From Niveispirillum irakense DSM 11586 (GTDB lineage Bacteria; Pseudomonadota; Alphaproteobacteria; Azospirillales; Azospirillaceae), in the NCBI RefSeq assembly GCF_000429645.1, contig NZ_KE386934.1, forward strand, positions 310,001-374,000: a DNA stretch of 64,000 bases, written 5' to 3'. Under the pieces are notes generated by a model that ran no database searches, had not been told where the DNA came from, and worked only from the letters and a program-made list of their open reading frames with translations. Positions 32,691-41,188 of the stretch are shown here, one piece after another (positions within the stretch are counted from its first letter, which is position 1; the number at the start of each line of letters is the position of its first letter). The position numbers and the translations under genes were made by a program.

Positions 32691-34097
32691 TCAATCGACG
32701 GAGACGCCCCACAGCTTATCGCGATTTTCGTTGTAATAAGCCTCGTAATCATAGGTCTGGACTGGCAGGGCCAGACGGCTGGCCGTCAACTGACCGGTCG
32801 CCGACAGAACCTGGAATATAGCCACGACCTCATCACGCTGGGCGCGGACCAGTTCCACCTGGGCATTCAGATATTCCTGCTCGGCATCCAGCGTATCCAG
32901 CACGGTGCGCGAACCGACGGTCGCTTCCTGGCGCACGCCTTCCAAAGCGATATTGGCGGCGCGAACCTGCTCCTGACGGGACTTGATGGAGGCGCGGGAT
33001 GTCACCAGGGCTTCCCACGAACGGATACCGCTTTCACGCGCCTGACGAAGCTGCTCGTCCAGCTCGTTCCGGCGCTGCTGCTGTACCTGCTTGGCCTGAC
33101 GAACGCGCGACGTGGTTGCACCCGCTTCGTAAATCGGGATCGTCACGCGGGCAACGATGGCGCCTTCATCGATATTCGAATCGATGGAGCGGCCGTCCAG
33201 GCCCGTACCCGTGGGCCGGTCCCACGTGCGGTTATAGCTGCCGACCAGGGAAACGCTGGGCAGCAATTCACCCGTCGTCTGGTCAACCGCCGCTTCAGCC
33301 GCCCGCTGAGAGAAGCGGGCCGCCAGAACGGCGGGGTTATTCTGTTCCGCCAGGGCGACAGTTGCTTCCAGGGAACTGGGCAGTTCAACCGCCGGAACCG
33401 GCTGCACCAGCTTCTCCGGAGCCTGACCGATCAGGCGGGCGAAGATGGCGCGGCTGGCGTTCAACTGACCTTCCGCCGCAATGCGGTTGGAGGTCGACAG
33501 GGCCAGACGCGATTCGGATTGGCTGACGTCGGTGCGGGTGATTTCCCCCACGCGGAACCGGTCGTTGGAGGCTTCCAACTGGCGGCGCAGGACCTGCTCG
33601 TTATTGACGGTCAGATCAACCACGGCCTGATCACGGACCACGTCGCTGTAAGCGGTCACCGCCGACAGCAGGACATTCTGTTCGGTCGCAGACAGGGCCG
33701 CACGCTGGGCGCGGACCAGGGCCTCGGCGCGGGACAGGGCGGCAACGGTGCGGCCACCGCGGTAAAGCGGCTGGACCAGTTCAACACCGGCAGACTGCTG
33801 GTTCCAGTTGGCGGAACCGTTGGTGCCCAGCGTCTTCTGGTGATAGCGACCGGCATCGGCGCTGGCATTCAGGGTCGGCAGGAAGCCGGACCGGGCCTGG
33901 GGCACGTTTTCATCGACCGCGCGCAATTCCGCGCGGGCCGCTTCCAGCGCCGGATTGGTCTGATAGGCCTGGGCCAGCGCATCCGTAAGGGACTGTGCCT
34001 GGGCGGGGGAGAAACCAAGCCCGACGGCAAGAGCCGCGAACGGAAGGGCGGAGCGCGCCAGACGGCGCAGGATCGGCGACAAACGAGAGGCTGCCAT
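32691..34097 (-). CDS. tolC: TolC family outer membrane protein
   Basis: A 468-residue outer membrane channel. A Sec signal peptide (MAASRLSPILRRLARSALPF with AALAVGLGFSPAQA) precedes the mature start QSLTDALAQAYQTNPALEAA. Two TolC repeats follow, each with long alpha-helical hairpins (AELRAVDENVPQARSGFLPT; RARAIS-like RQARESGIRSWEALVTSRAS). The C-terminal half ends DTLDAEQEYLNAQVELVRAQ as in TolC. It serves tripartite efflux and type I secretion; no inner-membrane partner is encoded nearby. The ATG at 34097 (AAGGTG upstream) is chosen over 34139. It follows a rhodanese gene immediately. Confidence 0.93.
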   Translation of the reverse strand: MAASRLSPILRRLARSALPFAALAVGLGFSPAQAQSLTDALAQAYQTNPALEAARAELRAVDENVPQARSGFLPTLNASADAGRYHQKTLGTNGSANWNQQSAGVELVQPLYRGGRTVAALSRAEALVRAQRAALSATEQNVLLSAVTAYSDVVRDQAVVDLTVNNEQVLRRQLEASNDRFRVGEITRTDVSQSESRLALSTSNRIAAEGQLNASRAIFARLIGQAPEKLVQPVPAVELPSSLEATVALAEQNNPAVLAARFSQRAAEAAVDQTTGELLPSVSLVGSYNRTWDRPTGTGLDGRSIDSNIDEGAIVARVTIPIYEAGATTSRVRQAKQVQQQRRNELDEQLRQARESGIRSWEALVTSRASIKSRQEQVRAANIALEGVRQEATVGSRTVLDTLDAEQEYLNAQVELVRAQRDEVVAIFQVLSATGQLTASRLALPVQTYDYEAYYNENRDKLWGVSVD

Positions 34098-34099
34098 GT

Positions 34100-34429
34100 T
34101 CAATACACCTTCATCGAGGGGTCGATCCGCCGGGCCCAAGCGTCGATCCCGCCCGCTATATTCACGGCCCGGTCAAATCCCTGTGCACGCAGCCATGCGG
34201 TTGCATGCGCACTGCGCATTCCATGGTGGCAAAGGACCGCCAGATCGCGGTCCCTCGGCAGCGACGACACAGAGGCCAGCAACTGTCCGAGCGGAATATG
34301 CAGGCTGCCATCAATGGCACAAAGCTCCACTTCCCACCCTTCGCGCACGTCCAACAGGGTAATGTCACCCTGTTCAACGCGCACTGCCAAATCCTCCACC
34401 TGGATATCCATGTCAGTGACGCCGCGCAC
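34100..34429 (-). CDS. Rhodanese-like domain protein
   Basis: A 109-residue single rhodanese domain, cytoplasmic. The catalytic loop cysteine is in LAVLCHHGMRSAHATAWLRA, and the domain signatures ITLLDVREGWEVELCAIDGS and AVNIAGGIDAWARRIDPSMK are present. It may transfer sulfur or act as a phosphatase-like regulator. Two start candidates exist, 34429 (MRGVTDMDIQ) and 34411 (MDIQVEDL). It ends two bases before tolC starts, showing tight coupling, and follows PIMT on the same strand. Confidence 0.87.
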   Translation of the reverse strand: MRGVTDMDIQVEDLAVRVEQGDITLLDVREGWEVELCAIDGSLHIPLGQLLASVSSLPRDRDLAVLCHHGMRSAHATAWLRAQGFDRAVNIAGGIDAWARRIDPSMKVY

Positions 34430-34450
34430 AGAAGTTGAACCGGTCGGAAA

Positions 34451-35116
34451 TCAGAAGCGGAAATCGGGCTTTGCTTCCAGCCCCGGCAGGAGATGGGCCG
34501 ACGCATCAAACAGGTTGCGGCTGGACAGAACGCCGCCCAGCTTCTCGTACAGGCGGGCAACACCCATTCCGCTTTCCGGCAGCACGACAGTGAGCAGACG
34601 ACCACCCTCGGCCAGTTGGTCCAACAGGGCCTGCGGCACAGCCGTGACGGCGCCCTGCAGCACGATCACATTATAGGGCCCCTGCTTCGCCCAGCCGGCG
34701 CCGAGCGGCCCCTGCATGATCGCGGCATTGTCCACACCGTGGCTCTGCATCGCCTGATTGGCCTGGGCTGCCAGATCGGCATCGGATTCCAGGGCGACGA
34801 CAGTGGCCGCAAGACGGCCGATAATCGCGGCGGAATAGCCAGTGGCCGTGCCCACATCCAGCACCAGATCACCCGCACCGACGCGCGCCGCCTGCAGCAG
34901 GCGGGCCAGCACCATCGGTTCCAGCAGATAGCGGCCATTGCCGACCGGGATCGCCTTGTCGACATAGGCAACACCCCGCAGGGCCGCCGGAACAAACTGG
35001 TCGCGCGGAACGGCGAGGAAGGCATCGACCAGACGGGGATCGGTAACCTTGTTCGGCCGAAGCTGGCTCTCGACCATGTTGAAGCGGGCGGTGCCGTATT
35101 CGGTGGTGGCCATCAT
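34451..35116 (-). CDS. Protein-L-isoaspartate O-methyltransferase family
   Basis: A 221-residue SAM-dependent methyltransferase. Motif I is DLVLDVGTATGYSAAIIGRL; the PIMT-type N-terminus FNMVESQLRPNKVTDPRLVD and the adjacent AFLAVPRDQFVPAALRGVAY identify the family. It repairs isoaspartyl residues by methylation, although this alphaproteobacterial group may have a different role. The ATG at 35116 or 35113 may start it; neither has a strong RBS. It heads an apparent operon PIMT - rhodanese - tolC, transcribed away from tRNA-Cys. Confidence 0.87.
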   Translation of the reverse strand: MMATTEYGTARFNMVESQLRPNKVTDPRLVDAFLAVPRDQFVPAALRGVAYVDKAIPVGNGRYLLEPMVLARLLQAARVGAGDLVLDVGTATGYSAAIIGRLAATVVALESDADLAAQANQAMQSHGVDNAAIMQGPLGAGWAKQGPYNVIVLQGAVTAVPQALLDQLAEGGRLLTVVLPESGMGVARLYEKLGGVLSSRNLFDASAHLLPGLEAKPDFRF

Positions 35117-35330
35117 GGGGGAGTTCTGTCGCTGGGATAAGGAGAGGATGAGGGGGATTTCGCAGGAAATCCCTGGCTGTATATATCCGCCCTGTCACGG
35201 GAACACAATGTTGCGCCTGCGCCTATGCAGGAACTTGCCGTTCTTTTGCGAGAGACGCTTGACCTGCCCCGGCAAGCCCGTCTATATACCGGCCCCACGC
35301 TGAAGGGCCCTGGCCTGGAAGCGCACCGTT

Positions 35331-35404
35331 GGCGCGGTGGCAGAATGGTGATGCAACGGACTGCAAATCCGTGAATCCGGGTTCGATTCCCGGCCGTGCC
35401 TCCA
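35331..35404 (+). tRNA. tRNA-Cys (GCA)
   Basis: A 74-base cloverleaf. Acceptor GGCGCGG pairs with CCGTGCC, the discriminator is T as expected for Cys, the anticodon loop CTGCAAA contains GCA, and the T arm has GGGTTCGATTCCC. CCA is encoded. Confidence 0.95.
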
Positions 35405-35429
35405 GAATTCCTGTAGCGATACAGAATGT

Positions 35430-35462
35430 GAAAAGCCCGCCCATCCCAGGCGGGCTTTTCCT
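35430..35462. terminator. Bidirectional terminator after tRNA-Cys
   Basis: AAAAGCCCGCC and GGCGGGCTTTT pair around CATCCCA, with T-rich tails on both sides. It serves tRNA-Cys and the convergent Nudix gene. Confidence 0.88.
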
Positions 35463-35465
35463 TTA

Positions 35466-36089
35466 TCAGCCTATTGCCCGGCCTGACAGACCAAGCCCCT
35501 GATCAAGGGCGGCCCGCAGATCGGCCGGCAGGTCAGGCTGCGCCGCCAGAATCGGCAGACGCAGCAGCGCAATCAGGCTCAGGCTGTCTGTGATTTGCCC
35601 CGTCAGGGCCATGTCCAGCGCTGCGCGCAAGGGCAGCCGCCGGACATGGAGCTGTTCCGTCTCCTCCGGCATCGCCTCCCCTTCCGCCAGGTTCCAGGCG
35701 ATGAACAGGGTGCCCTGTTCATCGCAGACACTGTTGGACATATCCACGGCCTGGATCGGCATCAGATTGGCGGCGATCAGGCCTGTTTCCTCCCGCAATT
35801 CACGCAACGCGGTATCCGCGGGCGCTGTCCCCAGGGGGCAGCCCCCTTCCGGTATCTCCCAGCTATAACGGTCAAGGGCGTAGCGATATTGCCCGACCAG
35901 CCACGTATCCCCATTGGCCGACACGGGCAACACGCCCACCGCATGGTTACGGAACCGCACCACCCCATAGATGCCCGGCGAGCCCGCCGGGGTCAGAACC
36001 TCGTTATGCTGCAGTTCAATCCAGGGATTAGTGTAAATGCTGCGGGTGGAGAGGGTGCGCCACGGGTTGGCTTGCGTATCGTCGGTCAT
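35466..36089 (-). CDS. Nudix hydrolase (ADP-ribose pyrophosphatase-like)
   Basis: A 207-residue Nudix protein with an N-terminal strand part (RSIYTNPWIELQHNEVLTPA) and a box in GCPLGTAPADTALRELREET ending GLI. The RELREETG half is canonical, but the first conserved glutamate position carries Thr. The neighbourhood VGQYRYALDRYSWEIPEGGC is like ADP-ribose or sugar-nucleotide pyrophosphatases. Substrate unknown. The ATG at 36089 has a weak RBS. It is convergent with tRNA-Cys and lies upstream of, and on the opposite strand to, the tRNA-Asn genes. Confidence 0.85.
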   Translation of the reverse strand: MTDDTQANPWRTLSTRSIYTNPWIELQHNEVLTPAGSPGIYGVVRFRNHAVGVLPVSANGDTWLVGQYRYALDRYSWEIPEGGCPLGTAPADTALRELREETGLIAANLMPIQAVDMSNSVCDEQGTLFIAWNLAEGEAMPEETEQLHVRRLPLRAALDMALTGQITDSLSLIALLRLPILAAQPDLPADLRAALDQGLGLSGRAIG

Positions 36090-36141
36090 GGCCGGTGGAG
36101 ATCCATCGTCAAAGGCTGCCGATTATGAGCCTGGATTTTCA

Positions 36142-36180
36142 TGCTTTTTCCACCCTGCAGAAGAAAAACGGAAAAAGCAC
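36142..36180. repeat. Inverted repeat before tRNA-Asn 1
   Basis: GCTTTTTCC (36143-36151) and GGAAAAAGC (36170-36178) form a nine-bp stem with an 18-base loop, in the spacer between the Nudix gene and the first tRNA-Asn gene. It may be a weak terminator or promoter-side structure. Confidence 0.4.
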
Positions 36181-36272
36181 GAAACAGGGGTTTACAAACC
36201 CGATCGCAGTTGGCTATAAGCCCGCCCACCGCAGGACGCGGCACCGGAAACGGTGTGCGGCCCTGATGTTGT

Positions 36273-36347
36273 TCCCAGGTAGCTCAGAGGTAGAGCAGGC
36301 GGCTGTTAACCGCCCGGTCGGGGGTTCGAATCCCTCCCTGGGAGCCA
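36273..36347 (+). tRNA. tRNA-Asn (GTT), copy 1
   Basis: A 75-base cloverleaf: acceptor TCCCAGG with CCTGGGA, discriminator G, D arm GCTC/GAGC, anticodon loop CTGTTAA giving GTT, T arm GGGGGTTCGAATCCCTC, encoded CCA. Confidence 0.95.
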
Positions 36348-36422
36348 TTTCGCGAAAGACCGCGTGTTTCGGCATATGGTCTTCTCCGGACGGAAGAAAA
36401 AGTATAGAGTTTTCAGTGCTGA

Positions 36423-36497
36423 TCCCAGGTAGCTCAGAGGTAGAGCAGGCGGCTGTTAACCGCCCGGTCGGGGGTTCGAATCCCTCCCTGGGAGCCA
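36423..36497 (+). tRNA. tRNA-Asn (GTT), copy 2
   Basis: Identical in sequence to copy 1, 150 bases downstream. The 75-base spacer between the two shows no other gene. It is followed by an intrinsic terminator. Confidence 0.95.
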
Positions 36498-36504
36498 ATA
36501 TCAA

Positions 36505-36540
36505 GGCCGGATACCGCAAGGTATCCGGCCTTGTTTGTTT
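36505..36540 (+). terminator. Terminator of the tRNA-Asn pair
   Basis: GGCCGGATACC, loop GCAA, GGTATCCGGCC, then TTGTTTGTTT: a perfect 11-bp stem with a T-rich tail. Confidence 0.9.
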
Positions 36541-36585
36541 CAGGCCCGTTGATACGTGCTTTCTGGCGACGCCCGAATCGACCCG

Positions 36586-37776
36586 CTACCGGTTCAAGCC
36601 CCGCATCGCAGCATCCAGCCCTTCCAGCGTCATCGGGTACATGCGCCCTTCCATGATCCGGCCCATCAGGCCGATGGACTGGGTATAGGGCCAATAGCGC
36701 TCATCGGTGGGGTTCAACCACGCGGCATGCCGGTACTTTTCCAGCAGGCGCTGCATCCAGGCAATCCCCGGCTCCGGGTTGAAATGCTCCACACTGCCGC
36801 CGGGCTGGGTGATCTCATACGGGCTCATCGCCGCATCGCCGACAAAGACAAGTTTATAGTCCGGCCCATAGGTATGGATCACGTCCAGCGTGTCCATCCG
36901 CTCCGCATGGCGGCGTCGGTTATCCTTCCACACGCCTTCATAGACGCAATTATGGAAGTAAAAATATTCCAGATGCTTGAATTCGCTGCGGGCGGCGCTG
37001 AACAATTCCTCGCACAGGCGGATATGGTCGTCCATCGAGCCGCCAATATCCAAAAACAGCAGAACCTTGACGGCATTATGCCGTTCCGGCACCAGTTTCA
37101 GGTCCAGATATCCGGCATTGCGGGCGGTTGAGCGGATCGTGTCCGGCAAGTCCAGCGTTTCCGCCGCCCCGGTGCGGGCGAATTTGCGCAGACGGCGCAG
37201 CGCCACCTTGATGTTGCGGGTGCCGATCTCAACCTGATCATCCAGATTGCGGAAGTCCCGCTTGTCCCACACCTTCACCGCCCGCCGGTGACGGCTTTCA
37301 TGCTGACCGATGCGCACCCCTTCCGGATTGTAGCCATAGGCCCCGAACGGGCTGGTTCCGGCGGTGCCGATCCATTTATTGCCACCCTGGTGACGGTCTT
37401 TCTGTTCAGCCAGCCGCTGGGCAAGCGTCTCCATCAGCTTGTCCCAGCCGCCCAGGGCTTCGATCTGGGCCTTCTCCTCCTCGGTCAGAAATTTCTCCGC
37501 CAGACGGCGCAGCCACTCCTCCGGGATCGTGGCGGTCAATTCATCGCCGGTTATGGCGCCCCCCGCCTCCAGCCCCTTGAACAGGCTGGCGAATACGCGG
37601 TCAAACTTGTCCAGATTGCGCTCATCCTTCACCAGGATAGCGCGGGAGAGATAATAGAAATCATCCACGGCGTAGCCGGCGATGCCGGCTTTCATCGCCT
37701 CCATCAGCGCCAGATATTCATTCAGGCTGACAGGCAGCCCGGCCTTGCGCAGATCATAAAAGAAGCTGATGAACAT
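36586..37776 (-). CDS. VWA domain protein, CoxE-like
   Basis: A 396-residue cytoplasmic protein. The N-terminal part (FFYDLRKAGLPVSLNEYLAL) is the CoxE/YehP-type helical region; residues about 245-396 form a von Willebrand factor A domain with LLFLDIGGSMDDHIRLCEEL as the metal site (a DxGxS variant), FHNCVYEGVW and the late YKLVFVGDAAMSPYEI. CoxE-like proteins usually act with MoxR-type AAA ATPases; none is in this window. The ATG at 37776 is chosen (MFISFFYD). It follows a 581-residue unknown gene on the same strand after about 70 bases. Confidence 0.85.
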   Translation of the reverse strand: MFISFFYDLRKAGLPVSLNEYLALMEAMKAGIAGYAVDDFYYLSRAILVKDERNLDKFDRVFASLFKGLEAGGAITGDELTATIPEEWLRRLAEKFLTEEEKAQIEALGGWDKLMETLAQRLAEQKDRHQGGNKWIGTAGTSPFGAYGYNPEGVRIGQHESRHRRAVKVWDKRDFRNLDDQVEIGTRNIKVALRRLRKFARTGAAETLDLPDTIRSTARNAGYLDLKLVPERHNAVKVLLFLDIGGSMDDHIRLCEELFSAARSEFKHLEYFYFHNCVYEGVWKDNRRRHAERMDTLDVIHTYGPDYKLVFVGDAAMSPYEITQPGGSVEHFNPEPGIAWMQRLLEKYRHAAWLNPTDERYWPYTQSIGLMGRIMEGRMYPMTLEGLDAAMRGLNR

Positions 37777-37845
37777 GGCCGCCCTTCCCTTACCAGCACC
37801 GCCGGGAACACAGGCGCGCAGGATGAACCCCGCCGATGCCGCCAA

Positions 37846-39591
37846 TCAAGCGTGGGGCACCAGGGAACGATCCACCAGCCCCGATTCAAGCATCGCGTCG
37901 CACAGCTTGAAATAGGCATCCCGCCGTTCCTGCGCACCGGGGAACCGCTCCAGATAATTCAGGATGAATTCCGGCCGGCGCAGGGCCTGGGTCAGTTGAT
38001 CGGCCGCCAGTTGCCGGGCCCGCCCTTCCGGCAGGCCGGTGCAGAGACGGACGATGGCCAGGATGCGGTCGGTATAGTTCAGGGTCTGGTTGGCCAGGAT
38101 TTCAGTCCGGATCGCATCAAAAATCGCGGCGTCCAGAATATCGGCCATTTCCCGCTTCGGCCCTATGGGCATGCCGGATTGCATGATGCGCCGCGCCATG
38201 CTGCCCAATGTCTTAATCGCTTCCAGCCGGCTGCTCTGTTCCCGGATGATGTCCTCCGGGACGATCAGGCTGCGCAGATATGTGGCGATTTTGGCCTTGG
38301 GCGCGTCGCCCGGCGCCTCTTCCGCCAGGGAGAGGACGGTTTCCGCCCGCACGACAGTGCTGCGAATGGGACCGATCAGTTCCGACATCGATTCCGGCTG
38401 GATCAGCCTGTCGGCACGCTGGGCCAGCGCCTCCAGCACCTCTTCATCGCGCGCCAGCATAGGCGCGCGGCGGCGGAGGTGGGCCAGCACTTCCACTGTC
38501 GCCTGCATCTCGTCCCGAATACCGCCATCGCCACGCAAGGGAAGCCGGGCGTGGAGATGGCGCAACAGGCCCAGGCGCAATTCCGCGAGCGTCCGGGGCA
38601 GCACGCCTGCGGCCAGCAGGGTGGAGAGGGCCCCCACCCCCACCGGCCGCTGCACCTTGCTGCCAGCCCCCAGATTGCCGACATAAAGGTCAATCGCGTT
38701 CAGGACCAGATCCAGGCGCGTTCTCTCCTCCCCTGCCAATTCCTTCAGGGCCAGGGGAGATGCCAGGATTTCGGCTGCCAGGCCGTCCAGAATCCGCATC
38801 TCCCGCACGGTCATGTCCGGCGTGGCAAGCTGGAACAGACGGTCCAACTTCTCCACCCAGCTTTTGGCGTCAAACAGGGTGGCGGCGACGGCACGATAGA
38901 GGTGGCGATCCAGATCCGCTGCCGGCCCTTTCCAGGCATCTGCCAGGGCGATCAGCCCGCCCGGCCCGATGGGCGGCGGCGGGTTGCCCTTGGCCTGTTT
39001 CACCAGGCGGGACAAGCCTTCATCGGCAATCGCCATCAACTCTTTCATCCGGGCGACAGCCGTCTGCTTCGTCCCGCGCACCTGGATGGAGGCAAGCCGC
39101 TGCAAGGCGCCCTGCACCACGGTACCGGCCCCGTCCAGGGCCTTTGCCGGGCGTTCATAGGTCAGCACTTCCAGGGGGGTCAGGCGGTTCTCATCCAGAT
39201 ATTTGGCAAAGAAGGTGCGGATCATCTGCCGCTGTACGTCGCCCAGCAAATCCTCCGGCCGGTCGCACCAGGAGGCATCGCGGCCAGGGTTGGCGCGGGC
39301 CAGCGGGTCCGTTTCCTGCACGCCGGCACGCAGACGCTTGACCAGGGTCACCGTGGTGGAAAAATCATGCACCTTGTAGTCGGCACGGCGGACAAGACGG
39401 ATGCCATCCACCTCATTGCGCTGCACCAGCATGGCGGCAGACGGTTCCAACTGGCGCAGATCGGGAGAATCCCGAACCAGAAGCCAGGTGTCGCCATGGA
39501 AACTGTGCAGTTCGTAGACCGTCGAAACGGCGCCAATGAGTTTGTCTTTATCCACGGGCCAAGGCTCAAAAGAAACGACGACCCCAAGCAC
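37846..39591 (-). CDS. Large unknown helical protein beside the VWA gene
   Basis: A 581-residue cytoplasmic protein that I do not recognise. No signal peptide or membrane segment. The N-terminal 90 residues look beta-rich (GVVVSFEPWPVDKDKLIGAV); the rest is mainly helical with leucine-rich heptad-like stretches (TLAELRLGLLRHLHARLPLR, ATVEVLAHLRRRAPMLARDE). Composition and codon use match the neighbours. The start is a GTG at 39591 with a poor RBS. It is followed by the VWA gene on the same strand, suggesting a two-gene unit. Function unknown; a structural partner for the VWA protein is inference. Confidence 0.7.
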   Translation of the reverse strand: MLGVVVSFEPWPVDKDKLIGAVSTVYELHSFHGDTWLLVRDSPDLRQLEPSAAMLVQRNEVDGIRLVRRADYKVHDFSTTVTLVKRLRAGVQETDPLARANPGRDASWCDRPEDLLGDVQRQMIRTFFAKYLDENRLTPLEVLTYERPAKALDGAGTVVQGALQRLASIQVRGTKQTAVARMKELMAIADEGLSRLVKQAKGNPPPPIGPGGLIALADAWKGPAADLDRHLYRAVAATLFDAKSWVEKLDRLFQLATPDMTVREMRILDGLAAEILASPLALKELAGEERTRLDLVLNAIDLYVGNLGAGSKVQRPVGVGALSTLLAAGVLPRTLAELRLGLLRHLHARLPLRGDGGIRDEMQATVEVLAHLRRRAPMLARDEEVLEALAQRADRLIQPESMSELIGPIRSTVVRAETVLSLAEEAPGDAPKAKIATYLRSLIVPEDIIREQSSRLEAIKTLGSMARRIMQSGMPIGPKREMADILDAAIFDAIRTEILANQTLNYTDRILAIVRLCTGLPEGRARQLAADQLTQALRRPEFILNYLERFPGAQERRDAYFKLCDAMLESGLVDRSLVPHA

Positions 39592-39765
39592 CGCGCCGCC
39601 GGCCGGCCATCCATTGGGGGGAAGAGGGCTGGCGGTCCTTATTCTGGCCTAATTACTAAGGTTCGGTAAACAGAGTAATATGCGCTTCACATTCCCGGAA
39701 AATCAGAAAATGGCATGGCTGTTCCCAAAGTCATAAATATTCAGCATTATTGCTGGAAATTATAA
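39592..39765. other. Intergenic spacer, AT-rich
   Basis: 174 bases between the LysE and unknown genes, both on the minus strand. An AT-rich stretch (CATAAATATTCAGCATTATT) follows the LysE gene 3' end and can fold weakly (AGCATTATTGCT). The centre could hold the promoter of the large unknown gene. No gene or repeat seen. Confidence 0.5.
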
Positions 39766-40401
39766 TTAACGAACAATTGCCAAGCGCATCGCCAGTCCAC
39801 CAAGGACAGAGCCCATTAAAAAACGCTGCGCCCGGGCCCAGGCGGGATGACGGGACAGAAAGCCGGCAATCGAGCCGGCGATCACAATAAACACCGTATT
39901 GACGGACAGGCTGACCACCATTTGCGTCAAACCCAGCATGATGCCCTGGAGCAGGGCCGATCCGCGCGCAGGGTCGATGAATTGCGGCAGCAAGGACAAA
40001 TAAAGCAGCGCCGCCTTCGGGTTCAGCAGGTTGGTGAACAGGCCCATGGCGAACAGGCGCCCCGCCCCGTCTGGCGGCAGATCCCGTACCTGAAAGGGCG
40101 ATCGGCCACCGGGCCGCAACGCCCCCCAGGCCAGCCACGCCAGATAGGCCGCCCCAGCCCAGCGCATCAGATCAAAGGCCACCGGGTAGGTGGCCAACAC
40201 GGCGGCAATGCCGAAGACCGTCAGCAGCAGATAAATCCAGAAGCCCAGGGCCACCCCTGCCAGCGACACCAGCCCCGCCGCCCGGCCCTGGCAGATGGAG
40301 CGGGAGACGAGATAAGCCATGTTCGGCCCCGGCGTCAGCACCATGCCCAGGCACAGGGCGGCAAAGCCGGCCAGAACCGGCAGGGGCAGCAGGTCAGACA
40401 T
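39766..40401 (-). CDS. LysE/RhtB family amino acid exporter
   Basis: A 211-residue inner-membrane protein with six predicted helices. The RhtB/LysE signatures are AALCLGMVLTPGPNMAYLVS and GLFTNLLNPKAALLYLSLLP followed by QFI, both complete. The family exports amino acids or related small molecules. The start overlaps the PhzF gene end by eight bases. It is the last gene of a minus-strand cluster LysE - GNAT - PhzF - LysE controlled presumably by the divergent MocR regulator. Substrate unknown. Confidence 0.88.
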   Translation of the reverse strand: MSDLLPLPVLAGFAALCLGMVLTPGPNMAYLVSRSICQGRAAGLVSLAGVALGFWIYLLLTVFGIAAVLATYPVAFDLMRWAGAAYLAWLAWGALRPGGRSPFQVRDLPPDGAGRLFAMGLFTNLLNPKAALLYLSLLPQFIDPARGSALLQGIMLGLTQMVVSLSVNTVFIVIAGSIAGFLSRHPAWARAQRFLMGSVLGGLAMRLAIVR

Positions 40402-41176
40402 GGATCACGCCTTCCAGATACAGCACTGCCCGGCCAGCAATATGGACCCGATCGCCCAGCAAGCGGCAGTGCAGCCGCCCGCCACGGGGGGAAATCTGCC
40501 GTGCTTCCAGCCTGTCGCGGCCCAGCCGGGCGGCCCAATAGGGGATCAGGGTGCAGTGGGCCGATCCGGTCACGGGGTCTTCTGGTATCCCTTCCGACGG
40601 CCCGAAGAAGCGGGAGACGAAATCCACATCCACCCCCGGCGCCGTGACGCACACCATGCGCCTGGTGTGCCCCAGGGCGACAAAATCCGGTGTGAGGGCA
40701 CGAACCTGATCGGCGCTCTCATAAACCAGCATCGTATCGCGCGACTGGAAGGCGGCCTGGGGCACCGGTCCCCCCAGCGCTGCCACCACATCGGCCGGGA
40801 TTTCCACCGGCTTGGCGGGGCGGTTGGGAAAATCCAGCGTGAACAGGTCGCCATCAACGGTAACGGTCAACGCCCCTGCCATCTTGGTGGCAAAACACAG
40901 CGCTGTGCTGCCCGGCGCAATAAAACGGCTGATCACGAAAGCCGATGCCAGGGTGGCATGGCCACAGAGATCAATTTCCACCGTGGGCGTGAACCAGCGG
41001 ATGGCCCAATCCGCCCCCTCCCGCACGATAAAGGCGGTTTCCGCCAGATTATTTTCTGCGGCGATGGCCTGCATCACCTCTTCGGGCAACCATGTCTCCA
41101 GCGGTACGATGGCGGCCGGGTTGCCGGTGAACAGACGGTCGGTAAAGGCATCAACCTGATAGATCGGCAGGCGCAT
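40394..41176 (-). CDS. PhzF family isomerase-like protein
   Basis: A 260-residue protein with the diaminopimelate epimerase-like fold of PhzF. The start IYQVDAFTDRLFTGNPAAIV, the catalytic glutamate in AAENNLAETAFIVRE and the late EDPVTGSAHCTLIPYW loop are all present; cysteines that catalyse in DapF are absent as in PhzF relatives. No phenazine genes are nearby, so this is a PhzF homolog of unknown substrate rather than a phenazine enzyme. It lies 12 bases after the GNAT gene and overlaps LysE. Confidence 0.88.
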   Translation of the reverse strand: MRLPIYQVDAFTDRLFTGNPAAIVPLETWLPEEVMQAIAAENNLAETAFIVREGADWAIRWFTPTVEIDLCGHATLASAFVISRFIAPGSTALCFATKMAGALTVTVDGDLFTLDFPNRPAKPVEIPADVVAALGGPVPQAAFQSRDTMLVYESADQVRALTPDFVALGHTRRMVCVTAPGVDVDFVSRFFGPSEGIPEDPVTGSAHCTLIPYWAARLGRDRLEARQISPRGGRLHCRLLGDRVHIAGRAVLYLEGVIHV

Positions 41177-41188
41177 CGGCCCCCTCCC

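Noticed and set aside
37288-39669. 793-codon open frame on the plus strand
   Set aside because: Antisense to the VWA and unknown genes; Gln/His/Arg-rich composition typical of GC-rich shadow frames, no domain or RBS.
40394-41176. Phenazine biosynthesis
   Set aside because: PhzF homologs are widespread without phenazine pathways, and no phzA-G partners are present.
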